Notes: generated by a model from the sequence alone, not told the origin. Shown: positions 44,601 to 57,232, numbered from the stretch's first letter. The stretch is DNA of 64,000 bases from Iris pallida (GCA_029216955.1 JANAVB010031417.1:15762555-15826554), one strand, 5' to 3'. Numbers and translations are program-made.

Positions 44601-46453
44601 CTTCTCTGATGACCTTCATCAACCATTGCATGTGCCTATCGGGAGTGCTGAAGAAAGTATATCTGTTGATAATACACCGAAGAGGAAGAGGAGTAAAGGT
44701 ACTGCGGGTCCTGCCGCAAAAAGAGCTACTCGAGCAGAGACTCGAAGTCGCGGAGGAATTTCTATTCCCGGGAATTCTCCTGTTTCTGAATGAGCCAGAA
44801 ATATTGATGAAACAGGTAGTGATCCATTAGACACTTATCCTACTGTTCCTTTAACCAGAAGAATAGGAAGGAAAGTAATAGTTTCAAAAACTAAATCCGT
44901 AATTTGTCTGGATGCAGAGAGTCCCACAGATCGTGCTATACGATTGGCTGCAGAAAAGCAAGCTACTTTTGATTTCTCTGTAAAGACAGAAGAAGAAGAT
45001 ATTCCTGAAACTGCTGGGTCTTCTAGACATTTTGATGTAGGCTCAGTTCCACCAATAGCCGATGATGCGCAGGAAATTAGTCAACCTGCGGTAGAGGCCG
45101 AGCATCAGACTGAAACGGCTAATGACTTACTGATTTCGGGAGAATCAGTGAAGGAAGCCACTCCTCTCAATCCAATTATTGAAGCTTCAGAGAGCGAACA
45201 AGTTGACTATGAACCGTCGTCTCATTCTTCTGGAGAAGAAGACATGGAGATAGACGATGAATCATTGTCTAAAATACCAATAGATGCATTGAAGACCATT
45301 GGTCAACACTCTGGGTTAACACCAGAACCGGAGAGGCATTTGGAAATTGAGGTTCAAATTCCGAGTACTTCTGGTGCGGGAAGCAGTGAAATAAATCCCA
45401 TGTCAGAAAGTACTCTGAACAGACTAAGAGCCGGATTGAATGATCCGAAGGAGACTGAATATGAACCAACTCCAGGTAATATTTTATTCATCAAAGTTTT
45501 GTCTTGTCTCTGCTTTATTATCTTTTGGTTTTGATCATGCTTCTTTTATTTCAACAGTTGTCGGAACTGCACCGGCTATGAGTTCTACTCAAGCCCCACT
45601 TGTTCAAACTGAGGTGGGTGAGAGGAGTTCCCATCTGCCGAGTTCTCCAAGGGTACTAACTTCAGCTCCAAGAATAGAAGCTCCTCCTGCTCCTTCCCCT
45701 ACTATTGCAGCGACTCCCAGTTTTGACACAGGGATAGCCAAAGTCATGAGGATGTATTCAGATATTATTTATACATATCTGGATACATATTCGAGGCGAC
45801 TCATGAAAGATGAGACTATGCCCTTTTCGAGTCTTCGAGAGGCGACTAGTTTCCCATGTTCAGCCTTGAGACAATCTGGTTATGAGGCTCAATGTGTCTT
45901 CTTTGAACATCTCTTGAATGATTTAGAAGCCAACATCCAAAAATATTGGGAGATTAAGAAGGAGGATATTGAGTCTCTGACTGCAGCTGAAATTTCTCAA
46001 TTGGAGAGCGAAGCTCAAGCTCAACATATTGCTCTGACAGATTTCCTCGTTCAGTCTTCTAAGGAATTAATGGCAAAAGACGAAGAGATGTTAAATACTC
46101 GTCAGAATATGGAGCGTTTAGAGAAAGATGAATCGTCAAGGGCTGAAGATCTTAGAAAGTTGAGGGAAGAGTTAGCTCGTCTCCAAAAACAAATTGCCTC
46201 CGTGGAAGAAGAACGATCAAAGATTGCAGCTGATCATCAATCTGAAGCTGAACGTTATCAATCTTTACAGGAAGAGCGGGAACAGATGCAAACCCATCAG
46301 ATTGAAGAGACCAACCGCCGAAGTTCTATTGTTGCGGAATATAATCAACGGATGATTGTATCTGAAACAGCAGAGCGTCTCAAGAAAGCCCATGATGAGA
46401 AGATGAATAATGTAATTGTTCATATTCAGGAGATAATCGCTCCTCCTAAATAG
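41675..46453 (+). pseudogene. TAT2 antisense gene: plant mobile domain + coiled-coil protein
   Basis: Three exons: 41675-41819 (donor ATG/GTGAGG), 42407-45475 (acceptor TTTGCAG, donor CCAG/GTAATA) and 45558-46453 (acceptor TTCAACAG). The joined length is 4,110 nt, exactly 1,370 codons, with all phases matching. Residues ~200-700 form a plant mobile domain (PMD/aminotransferase-like), recognisable by ERYNYRTGTFMTPKGEMGF and the following ALHEMAYISQLP and FGWLLLHFESL. A basic, possible nuclear-localisation segment (PKRKRSKG) follows, then a long acidic linker and a C-terminal coiled coil (~200 residues of heptad-like LEKDESSRAEDLRKLREEL). A single in-frame TGA at 44791-44793 breaks it. PMD proteins (MAIN/MAIL1 and transposon relatives) act in silencing and genome stability; this copy's role is unknown. 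Donor choice at exon 1 is inferred. Confidence 0.85.
42188..42350. repeat. ~48-bp tandem repeat in intron 1 of the PMD gene
   Basis: Three and a half units of the form ATACGCTTAAAG.AAACTGAGCGTATGCTGA.... Each holds the ATACGCT motif and its inverse, so each can form a small hairpin. The intron as a whole (41820-42406) has about twelve such motifs. Confidence 0.85.
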
Positions 46454-46990
46454 ATCATATATTAAAGTCTTGATACCATTTGTAATCAATGTTCCGAATT
46501 TGATTAAAATGAATATCTTTATTTGACTTCGATTTTGTGGATGATATTTTTGTAGAAAACATGTTCAGAGGTAAATGATACATGACATATTTCAGTAGAA
46601 TAGAATATACAAATAAACTTTATAACTCTATCATGATATTAAACCAAAGGTAATTTTAGTTTAATACTGGTGAGAGAAAACAGAATTCAGATATAAAGAT
46701 ATCTTTGGATTCTATTTTCCATGATCTTTGAACTTGAAAATCAAAAGACTGAATATCAAAATATGATACATACTGAGATAGAAAATTCAGAGGTGATATG
46801 GACATGATTTTCTATACAAGATCTTTATTAAATCCACTGGGAATCTAATAAGACAAAATATCAAATTCTCTGGGAAAATGATACATGGTAGAATATCAGT
46901 TTCCGCTGGGGATAATGACATCAAAATAGCCTTTGTAGAGAAGAATAAATTTTTGATTTTACACTTGCTGGGGAGTAATGAAAATATTAT
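46454..46990. other. TAT2 region between PMD gene and pol end, no gene
   Basis: AT-rich convergent intergenic space. It contains the family motif TTCAGAGGTGATATGGACAT (about 46786), shared with TAT1, and probable poly(A) signals for both strands (AATAAA-like). Confidence 0.5.
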
Positions 46991-49900
46991 TTATACATAA
47001 TATTTCTTTAAGAATTTGCCATTGATAGGCATCATCGTGACTTTCCCGTCCATAGAGGCAAGCTGATATGCTCCATTAGAGAAGACTTTGTTTACTACGA
47101 ATGGGCCTTCCCATTTCGCGTCAAATTTGCCTTTGCTCATATGTGTCATGGTCATCGGACGTCTGACAGTAAGGACCAATTCTCCCTTTTGATATGTTCT
47201 GACTTTGACTTTCCGATTAAAAGCTTTTGAGATTCGGGCTTGATATAGCTCGATATTTTGTTGCACATACAATCGTTTTTCATCTAGAGCTTCCAACTCT
47301 TGAAGTCGAAGTCGATCATTGTTTTCTGTTGTAAGTTCATTAGAGATTGCAATTCTCAGAGAAGGAATCTGGATCTCCAGAGGAAGAACAGCTTCACACT
47401 CACATACCAAAGAGAAAGGTGTACATCCGGTCGCATTGCGAACTGTGGTACGATAAGCCCATAAACATTCACCAAGCTTCTCACTCCAGTTACGTTTATT
47501 GGAAGAAACGAACTTTTTCAAGAGTTTGATGATTGTTTTGTTGAAAGCCTCTGCTAGTCCATTGGCTGCTGGATTATATGCTGTAGAAGCCAGATTATTA
47601 ATCCGATGATCATCACAGAATCGAGTGAATTTCTGGCTGACGAACTGTGGTCCATTATCATGGATAATACGCCGAGGAACACCAAATCGATAGATGACAT
47701 GATGTTTGACAAAGTTGATAACATTAGAAGTCTTGACTTCAGATAACGGGATTGCTTCAGCCTATTTAGAAAAGTAATCAGTTATTGCTAGAATAAACCG
47801 ACGTCCTTTTGATGATGGTGGATTGATAGGACCGATGACGTCCATGCCCCAAGCTTCGAAGGGCCATGATGCCGCTGTTGGGTGTAAGAACTCCGATGGT
47901 TGATGGATAAAGTCTGTATGAATTTAACAGGCTTTACATTTCCGAGCATATTGAATAGTATCAGCTACCATCGTGGGCCAATAATAACCCATACGTCGGA
48001 TACGATCTTGAAGTTTTAGACCTGGCTGGTGAGCTCCGCAGACGCCATCATGTGCTTCACGGATTATCTGTTGTGCTTCTTCACCAGCGATGCATCGAAG
48101 AAGAAGACCATCATAGGCTCGACGATATAGTGTCTTTGTAGTATGATTATAATAGAATCTGAGAGACCGACGCCGGATAGATGCTGCTTCACTCGGGTTA
48201 TCAGGAAGTATGTCATACAACACAAAGTCCAGAAACGGACATCTCCAGTCTTCAGTTACGGTGTCTATTTTGTTAGAAAAGACATATTCCATAGTAGAAT
48301 CGGAAGAAGACAAGGACACTTTGTCAAATTTTAATTCAGCATCAAAGTTGAGAGAATCTTCGTCTGGATTATGGGAAAAAGCCAAAGCCAGATTATTTTC
48401 AACGCAGAATAGTTCTTGGTTATAAACCACTATCACTTGCTGACGTCTGATTGGTATGGCTAATACAGCAGCAAGATTAGCCAAAGCATCAGCTTCTGCA
48501 TTATAGGCTCGTCGAACATGTTCGATAAAGAAACCTTCAAAGGAGGAGGCCATAGAGAGTGCTATTCGATGATAAGGTATCAAATCTTGATGACGAACTT
48601 CATACGTTCCTCTGATCTGATTGATGATAAGCTTAGAGTCTCCATAAACTTCTAAATATTGAACATCCAGATGTTTAGCGAGTTGAAGACCAATGAGCAA
48701 CGCATTGTATTCTGCAACATTATTTGAACATGATTGATCTAGAGAATAAGCCCTCTGAATAGTTAATCCCTCTGGGGATACAAGAACAATTCCAACTCCG
48801 GCGACAATATTGCCGTTAGGACCTATTCTAGATGCTCCATCAAAGAATAGACGCCAGGTAGGAACTTCTTTAGAAACCATATTTGAATCCAGAACTTCAT
48901 CGGGAATCTCATCATATAATTTAGAATCTTCTGGGACTGCATGAGCTGCTAGAAAATCAGCAAGAGCCTGTCCTTTAACCGACTTCTGAGGAATATAATG
49001 CATGTCATATTGGGCTAACAAGATTCCCCAATTAGCTAGTCTGGAGTTGAGAATACCAGGTTTCTTCATCATAATCCTGATGGGATTCACTCTGGAAATG
49101 ACATGAATCGTTTGACCGATAATATAATATCGCGTTTTCTGAACAGCAAACATTAATGCTAGGCATTCTTTCTCAATTGGAGAATAACGCGGTTCAGCGC
49201 CTGTCATTGTGCGACTGAGATAATAAATGGCCTGTTCATGACCATCTTTATTTTTCTGGGCGAGTAATGCACCAAGAGAATGATCCATAGCTCGAACATA
49301 TAGAAGAAATGGTATTCCCAAGACGGGAGGTACCAAAACTGGAGGGTTCATGAGGTACTGTTTGATGTCATCAAATGCTTTTTTACATTCTTCGTTCCAG
49401 ATGAAAGATACACCTTTCTTCAGAAGTTTGTGGAATGGTCTGCAGCGTCCTGATAAGTTGGAAATGAATCTCCTGATATAAGCAATTCTTTCTTGAAATC
49501 CTCGTAGCTCTTTTAAGGTGCGTGGAGGACGCATCTCTTGGATGGCTTTGATCTTCTCGGGATCCACGTGTATACCTTTAGCGGTAATGACGAAGCCGAG
49601 AAATTTACCACTAGTGACGCCCAGGAAGGACTTAGTAGGGTTCATTTTAAGTTGATGCTGACGCATTAAATCAAAGATAGTCTTCAAATCTTGGATATGA
49701 TCCTCCTTTCGTCGACTTTTGACTGCAATATCATCAACATAGCATTCGACTATTTTTCGGAGATGTTCGCGAAATATAGTGCTCATTGCTCGCTGATATG
49801 TTGCTCCTGCATTTTTGAGACCAAACGGCATCACTGTATAACAGTATGTACCGATCGGCGTTCTGAAGGAAGTGTGTTTTTCATCATCTGGAAACATTTT

Positions 49901-52900
49901 GATCTGGTTGTATCCCGAATACCCATCCATAAATGACATTCGTTCGAAACCACATGTATTGTCGATCATGACATCAGTAATTGGAAGAGGAAACTCGTCT
50001 TTAGGACAAGCAGCATTGAGATCGCAAAAGTCTATACAGATTCGGATCTTGCCAGTCTTTTTAAGGACAGGAACGATGTTAGCCACCCATTCAGGATGTT
50101 GTTCCTCTCTGATAAATCCGGAAGCCATAAGCTTGTTGACTTCAGCTTCAATTGCATCCATAATGTCTGGACGAAATCGTCGCTATTGTTGTTTGACCGG
50201 TTTAGCATTTGGCATAATATTAAGCTTGTGCATTGCGATCTTCGGATCTAGTCCTGGCATATCATCGTAGCTCCAGGCGAAGACATCGATATAATCACGA
50301 ATAAGCTTGATCATGTCTTGCTTATCTATTTCTGAAAGACTCTCACTGATAAATATTGGTTTAGGAGAACCTTCTTCACCAACATCAATTTGGATCAGTT
50401 TATCTTCGGTAGGAGGTTCCCTCTGCTCGAACCTGAATTCCCATTGATCATCTAATCTTTGAGCCCATTGTTCTGATTCAGGTGATATTTCAAAATCATC
50501 CTCATCTTCATCATTTTCTTGTGGGCCATCAACAGAGACCATATTGATGGATAGAATAGAGCGATGAAGATCGCCAATACTCGTGTCAAAATTCCAAGAG
50601 AGAGAATCAGAAGACTCAGATCGTTCATCTTCAGATTGTTCGTCTTTATTGAATTTTGACTCTTCATGGACTATGTTGATAAAGGAAGTAGGAGCAATAT
50701 AACCTAAACCACATTTTGTCCTTCCGTATTTTAATAGAGGAATTCGAACAGGCATTCTTCTTCCTTTCCCATTATTGAGACTGGTTCTAAAGTCATAACC
50801 CATATTTTTGATGATATTTTTGGATTGTTGACTGTAGCGACGCAGTTGTAACCTTCCAGTATCATCGTTTATGTCATCTTCTTCCAAGTTAGGAGGATTC
50901 TGAGGTCCTTTATAGAAAAATATTGGATTTTCTTCCTTCTTTCGACTGGGGACCACAAAGTATGATTTCTGTATAGAGTCTAATGATATGTCTGTATGAA
51001 GAGCTTGAACAACCCCTATAGTTAGTGGCTCTAAGCTATTTAGCAATTGTAAATAACTTTGTACATAACCACAAACATCAATATACTGCAAAGGAGATGC
51101 TTCATTAATACTAGATGCTGTATTTACAACAGAAGGCTGAGCCTTATCAGACTTAGTCAGATTAATGACAAAGGGGGAGGAAGAAGAACAGTTAGAATTT
51201 TTGTTTCGATTAAGATCGATAACAAAAGGCTCAGAAGAGGTGAGCTCCCTTGAAGAAGACCGTGGATAAGTAATGCGTCCACTGACTGGAATGACTAGAG
51301 TATCTGATCTAGCCTGAGAAGATGGAGGGGGAGTGATGAGTCCACTGACAGGAATAATCAGCGAACTTTGTGAAGCTTGGGAAGATGGTGCAGTAGTGCG
51401 TCCACTGACAGGAATTATCAGTGAGCCCTGGGCAGATGATGAAGTAGTACATCCACTGACCGGAATTATCAGTGAGCTTTCTTCGGATGATCTAACAGAC
51501 TGCGGAGGAGTGATACGCCCCTTTACAGGAATAACAAAAGTGTCAACTTTGGATGTCTCATCTTCATTATCCATAGCTTGAAAGACTTTCGAGTATTCAT
51601 CTTTGTACATGCGAGCGTCATTGAAGTAAGCTTCGACTCCTTTGAATGGGTAAAGATCTGCCACTTCTTTTTGAACCTCTCCATTATCATCAACATATTT
51701 GAAGCACTGATGAAGGGTTGAAGGAACAATATTATGTTCATGCAAGAAAGGTCTCCCCAATAGAGCATTGTACGAGCAACCATGATTGTCGATGATGTAA
51801 AAAGTAACCTTAGTACGAAGATCGCCTATTTGAAATTTAAGGCGAATCTTGCCTAAAGGCTCACTTTTTTCTTGATTGAATCCCAAGATGGTAGTGATAG
51901 TGCTGGAGAGGCTATGTACAGGTATCTTCAATGCATCTAACATAGCCTTTGACATAATACTGAGAGCGGATCCTGGATCAATCAATAAACGATCAACCTT
52001 CATAGAATCAATATATCCTGTATGATATAAAGGACGGTCATGTCGATTATCCTCTAGCAGTATATCGTCCTGCGTAAAGGTAATATTTGGAATAAATTCC
52101 AATACATTATGGCAATAAGAAACAGGTTCTGTTTCCAACTTCTTGAGAAGAGTTAAGCAGGTTTCTGCTTGCAGCAGTGCTTCACTTAAAGTTTCTCGAG
52201 TCTCTTTAGAGAGACGTAAGAGCTCGAAGATTGACAATTTAGCTGGTGTATTGGCTAGTTGAGCCAATATATCAAAATTATAAGGCTTTTCAAGTCTTGT
52301 AGGAGATGACTTCTTCAATGGTTTGTCGAAGCGGACTTGTTGTTTGCCTTTGTCAGCTGCTGTTGGTTTAGAAGGAACTGTCTCAACAGGAACATTTAAA
52401 GGCTCTTCAGTAGAGACTGGAGTTGAAGCTGTAGCCGGAGGAACGTCAGAAATTTCTTCAGGAACTTCAGCATAATCTTTCAAATATACTTTTCCTGACC
52501 GAGTTCCAGCATGAACTTCAACTTCAGATTCTGGTTCAAGGTCTATGGAAACCATGCTGCAATTCTTTATTTTGCTCTTGGTTCTTTTATGTTTGATGAA
52601 AGCTTCATTCCAGAAACCAAGGCCAACACGAGATTGATTATGTCTCATAGTGATGGCCAAAGGTGCTCGGAGTCCCTTGCCTGAGTTCAAACCTGGGGCA
52701 GTGGCTAGATCATAACCCATCTTTGCCATCAATTCACGAGATTGTGAACTGTATAAATGAAAAGCAGGTTTGTACCTATCTTCAATTTGAGGTACAGATT
52801 TTATCTTCGTAGAGAATGAATTTCCTGCTGAGATGAAAGTAGAGGTTAGATAAAAATCGGGTGTGAAACTAGAAGTCACATTGCATGACTTAGTCTTCCC

Positions 52901-55900
52901 GAGCTTCTTTTTAGATGAGGAAATCTTCCGAGGAGAAGAGGAAGACGTCTCAAACTCTGTCTTTAAGTCTGGGTGAATCCACATGATTTCTCCCTTCTTA
53001 GTTGTGACAGGAACAAGTCCGTCATTCTGTGCTGGTGGGATGTTTATAACTTCGAGAGTTGCTTTGGGGATAGAAACAATCCCACTTTCCACCATTAAGG
53101 GAGGGAAGTCACCGAACTGCATTGAAATTACATTTGCTGTGACTGTTTTGTCTTTGGGTGTTAAGGTCACAGCTCCTGATTTAATCATCTCTTGAATCTT
53201 CCTTTTTAATACATAGCAAGACCGGATTGTATGACCCAGCATTCTATGATATGGACAGTATTTTGGATGATCTGTCTTATTGGCTTCATCAGGCTTTTTA
53301 ATTTCTGGCAATTGAATCTTATTACCTTTGAGTAAGCATTCAAAGATACCCTGAACATCGTCATCATCGAAAGAATATTCTTCTTTCGGCCGAGGAGATC
53401 TCTGTTGTTGATTTGTTGGAGCTGAAGTAGCTTGGGTAGTCTTTACCTCTTGACTACTGTTTTGGAGATTGACTTCAAGAGCTTCTTTCCCTTTACGATT
53501 GTTGGATCGAATACTATTGCTAGCATTCTAATTTGATTCTTTGGGAGCCATTTGTACCCCCAGACCCTTAAAGGTCTCAGCACTGATCTCGGCAGCCTTG
53601 GCACTGACAATGAAAGAAGGCCAATCTTGGAACTGAGTGGACCATGTCCACATGCTGATAATTGGTAAGAGGTTCGACTTGCAAGTGTCGATCGTAACAG
53701 CATCGGGAGTTCCAAGAGGCATTTTGAGGGCTTCTCTTCTGAATCTCTCAATGAATTCCTCAGTGGTCTCATTATTCTTCTGTTTGATTCTTATGAGGGC
53801 TGACATGGTCATATCATTGAGCCCTTCGTAGAATCGTTCAAGAAATATTTGCTTAAAACCGGCAAATGAGGTAATGCACCCATCAGGGAGACTTCTATAC
53901 CATTCATAAGCCGTTCCTTTGAGACATCCAATGAACACCCGAGTAAGGAGAGCGTCACTTGGTTGCAGTTGATCAGTCATTACTTCAAAATGATTAATGA
54001 ACTGACTTGGAGAGGTTGTCCCATCATAGAAAGAGATGGTCGGAGATTTGTATTTTGGTGGATACGATACCTGCTTCCATTCTATCGGATAAGGCTGTTT
54101 GATGCCTAACCTTTGTAAACCATCCTTCTGTTTGAATGCCTCGAATTGAGTTTTGAGAATCTTCAATTCTTCAGAGACAACTCCCGAAGATTGTGGAGTT
54201 GTGGCTTGTAGAGTGTAATTGGGAGGAGGGACTGCAGCATATGTACCACCCCCAGCTCCAGAGTGACTTGGTGTGGTTTGTACAGGAACATTAGATTGTA
54301 CCCCCGGAATAGTAGAAGGTTCGGGGTTTGGAACAACAGGGGTATTCAATACCACTGGTGGTGTTGTCTGTTGTTGAGCCTGCATTAGAGTGTGCATAGC
54401 ACTCAATGTATCTGCCATAGCTCGCAATTGTTGTTCTAAAGAAGAAATCCTCTGTTCATGAGCCCCATTGCTAGTCGAAGGTTCATGATCACTTTCTGCC
54501 ATGTAAGTGGTAATCATTCGAGGAATAGATGATGAAACAGTCTGTTCTGAATCATCACTGTGTGAATCAATATCTTTCCCAGGGCTTTTTACAGGAGTCA
54601 ATACTGGAAAATTGGACTCTCCAAGGAAGTCTTCTATGATCTCCAGATTACCACTTGGATGAGAAGAAGAAGCGGCTCTGGTCAAGGCTCCGGTCCTGGA
54701 TCGAGTGCCGAGATAAACACCATCTTCAGAGTCTGATATAGCATCAGACCGTATGCTACCCCCAATATTTCTGGAAGTCATGTTGACAGAAGCATAAAGA
54801 GGTTCATCTTCATCCAACATTGGTTCATATTGAATCCGTTCAAAAACAGATTGTCTTTTTGGTGAACAACAACATTGGATGACAACCCGAGGTTGGAAGT
54901 CACAACCATGCTTTTCATGGCGAATATGGGCAATGTCATAGCCAGATAGAGTGTCAATTCTCTGTTTATTTTGCAAATATTCTCGGAGATCTGTAGGAAC
55001 AGATTGGAAAGTATTTGAAGATAGTTTCTGTGTAGAAACTTGTCTTTTGTTCTTCTGTCTTCTTGGTTCCTGAGTGTATAAAGACTGATTAATTTGAGCC
55101 ACATAGTTCTTGGCATATTCTGCATCAGGGTCTAATATACTTGTCTCAGTGGAACCGAACCGATTCTGATTAAGCTTATTACGAAGATCCGTGGGAGATT
55201 TGACTTTGATATCAGTCTTGGATACTTGTAATTTGCCTTTCTCAGACCGAGAAATTTTGAGAGAAGGAAGATGAGTATTATTCCGACTAGGAGTCGGTAA
55301 TAATCCATCTTTGGAGAAATTAGCCAAAAGGCGTTTTCTATTGTTTGATCTAGTAAGAATACTAGTCAAATTAACTCCAGAGGTAAAGACCTTAGAAGTA
55401 GAGGAGTTGACTAAAGAGTCTTTCTCCTTGGTTGGCACAAAATGTGCAAGTTGAGGGGGAATCATTTGTATGTTCTGTGGAAGAGAATCCCCAATTTGAT
55501 TTTCAGAAACAGTCAAAGGACTGTATTTGTTAGCATACGCTGACTTCAGTTTGGACTTCTGGTCATACGCTGCCTTTTTATTAGCATACACTGGCTTTGG
55601 CTCAGCGTACGCTGCCTGATGTTGGCTTTTGTACGCTGCCTTTGTCGTACGCTGCCCTTTGATTACCATACGCTCAGAGTCATCAATGGCTAAAGAGCCG
55701 ACTGCTGTCGTAAGAATAGAAGGAGAAGGGACTTTGACATGTCCAGAGATGATTTTCCTTGGACACATTGACTTGGTTAAAGAACCAATTTTGTCAGCGT
55801 GACTAGGGGAAACCATTGTTGCCGTGTTCCGAGAAGCCGAAGTGTGCTTCATAGAAGTTGAAGACGTGTTCTTGTCAGCATGAGAAGTGACAGAAGCGTC

Positions 55901-56140
55901 TCGGACTGCTGCAGAAGACTTAGGGACATAGATGGAGTGTCCCTTCTTCTTGGCAACAGGAAGAGCGGAGGAAGCAGTGCAGCCCTCCTTCGCCTTGAGC
56001 ATTTCTTCATAAGCCGATTGGTCGAATTGTACAACCATCGTCTTCTTCGTCAAGCCGATCGACGAAGTATCGCATTGAGTTGTTGCTATCTCATTGGAGG
56101 AGACAGCTTTCCCCAGCAGAGTCGTCAATTTGTTTTTCAT
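46991..56140 (-). pseudogene. TAT2 gag-protease-pol polyprotein, one frame with four stops
   Basis: A single reading frame of 3,050 codons from ATG 56140 to the stop at 46991, without any frameshift. Stops: TAG 53528-53530, TAG 50183-50185, TAA 47924-47926, TAG 47762-47764. Order: N-terminal region read through the PBS, with AY-containing repeats; capsid (SFYDGTTSPSQFINHFEVM); knuckle (CPYHRMLGHTIRSC); first G-patch (KMGYDLATAPGLNSGKG, RVGLGF); protease (LIDPGSALSIM, LLGRPFLHE); five IPVSG(R/C/L) repeats; second G-patch (NMGYDFRTSLNNGKG, KCGLGY); RT (YVDDIAVKS); RNase H; archaeal-type RNase H (FFDGASRIGPNG); integrase (HDNGPQFVS; NPAANGLAEAFNK). All catalytic motifs looked intact by eye; protease Asp is in DPGSA. 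The missing stops-free copies elsewhere could be active. Confidence 0.94.
56110..56127 (-). promoter_or_regulatory. TAT2 primer-binding site (tRNA-Arg type)
   Basis: TGACGACTCTGCTGGGGA, three bases inside the 5' LTR end; two mismatches to the complement of the tRNA-Arg 3' end. It is translated as part of gag (LTTLLGK). Confidence 0.75.
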
Positions 56141-57232
56141 AAATAAATTCACTTTATTTATTTTGTATCTGAGAAAATTACAACTGTAGGAATCTAATCT
56201 AGAAGACGATTACTTTATCCCTTGGACGATGCGATGAAGAAAACTCGAACTTCGAAGAACTTGGACAGCAACTGGGCAATCTCTCTGTTCTCTCTGAAAA
56301 TGACTGTAGTCTCTGATGAAAATGAAGAAACTCTTTTTTATAGAGTTCAGGATAACTGTCCTTAAGCATACGCTCAGGTAGTTACTTGACGTGTGCATAA
56401 CTGCAGGGACGCGTGGCGAATTCTGATGGAGACACATTAGCGTGCGGTTGAAAGTAGTGGAGCAAGTTCAGGAGAGATTGATGGCCTGGATGCCACGTTG
56501 CATAACTTCTAGAGAAGTGGATAACTGGTACAGGACACGTGAGAACGTGTGTTGACTGTAATCCTGGATATGGTTGCTGTAATACGCTGCCTTGTTGAAG
56601 GAGAGTTTATACGCTGACTTGGACAGCGTAGTGCCATAGGAAATCCATATGCTCACTTTATGGGCAAGGAGTCATGTGAGGTCATACGCTCGCTTGTTTA
56701 ACAAGGAATCATGTGAGATCCATACGCTCACTTGACTGTGTGAAGAAGGAGTCATGTGAGGTTGATACGCTCACTTGACTGGGTGAAGAAGGAGTCATGT
56801 GAGGTTGATACGCTCACTGGAGAAGTGGCCACGTGGCTATCATCAATCTTCTTTGGTACACCATATCTTCCCATAACTGACAAAATCTTCTCGAGCGTCG
56901 TGACTGCGGATTTGACGGCTGACAGACTGTCAAAACTGACAATAATGATGGCTTTTGTATTTATGAAGGCTGCTGAGTTGTCCTCGTAAAAGACAAAACC
57001 GGCTCTTCGAAAACCTATACGACGGTTACTTTTCTCGTGACAGCTGTCTTTGCACGAAAGATGAAGTGTCAGATTCATTCCTCATTTAAACATATGCTGT
57101 GCTGTCACTTCAGTAAATAATAAAATATTTACTGAGCGTATGGCTTTTGAATGAGCGTATGGCTTCAACTGACATCTGTCTTTAAGCGTATGGATAAAAA
57201 TGACAGCGTGTCATAATTTTCCACATCCTACA
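56131..57232 (-). repeat. TAT2 5' LTR
   Basis: 1,102 bp, the partner of 40270-41370. The gag ATG (56138-56140) lies inside its last ten bases on the minus strand. It has the same ATACGCT motif set, one copy mutated to ATATGCT. Confidence 0.93.

Larger units (their letters stand above)
40270..57232 (-). mobile_element. TAT2: Ty3/gypsy Tat-lineage retrotransposon with antisense PMD gene
   Basis: A complete 16.96 kb element on the minus strand, nested in the X LTR. It has a 5-bp duplication GATAT at both sides (40265-40269, 57233-57237). LTRs are 1,101 and 1,102 bp and differ by about seven substitutions (all transitions) and one indel, so insertion was recent relative to TAT1. One continuous gag-pol frame with four nonsense codons lies on the minus strand. 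A large spliced gene occupies the plus strand between pol and the 3' LTR. It is a sister family of TAT1: pol is very similar, while the LTR U3 and antisense gene differ. Confidence 0.95.

Noticed and set aside
50452..50667. Other-frame and opposite-strand open frames across the Tat pol genes
   Set aside because: Shadows of the long gag-pol frame, whose catalytic motifs and cross-element conservation are clear.
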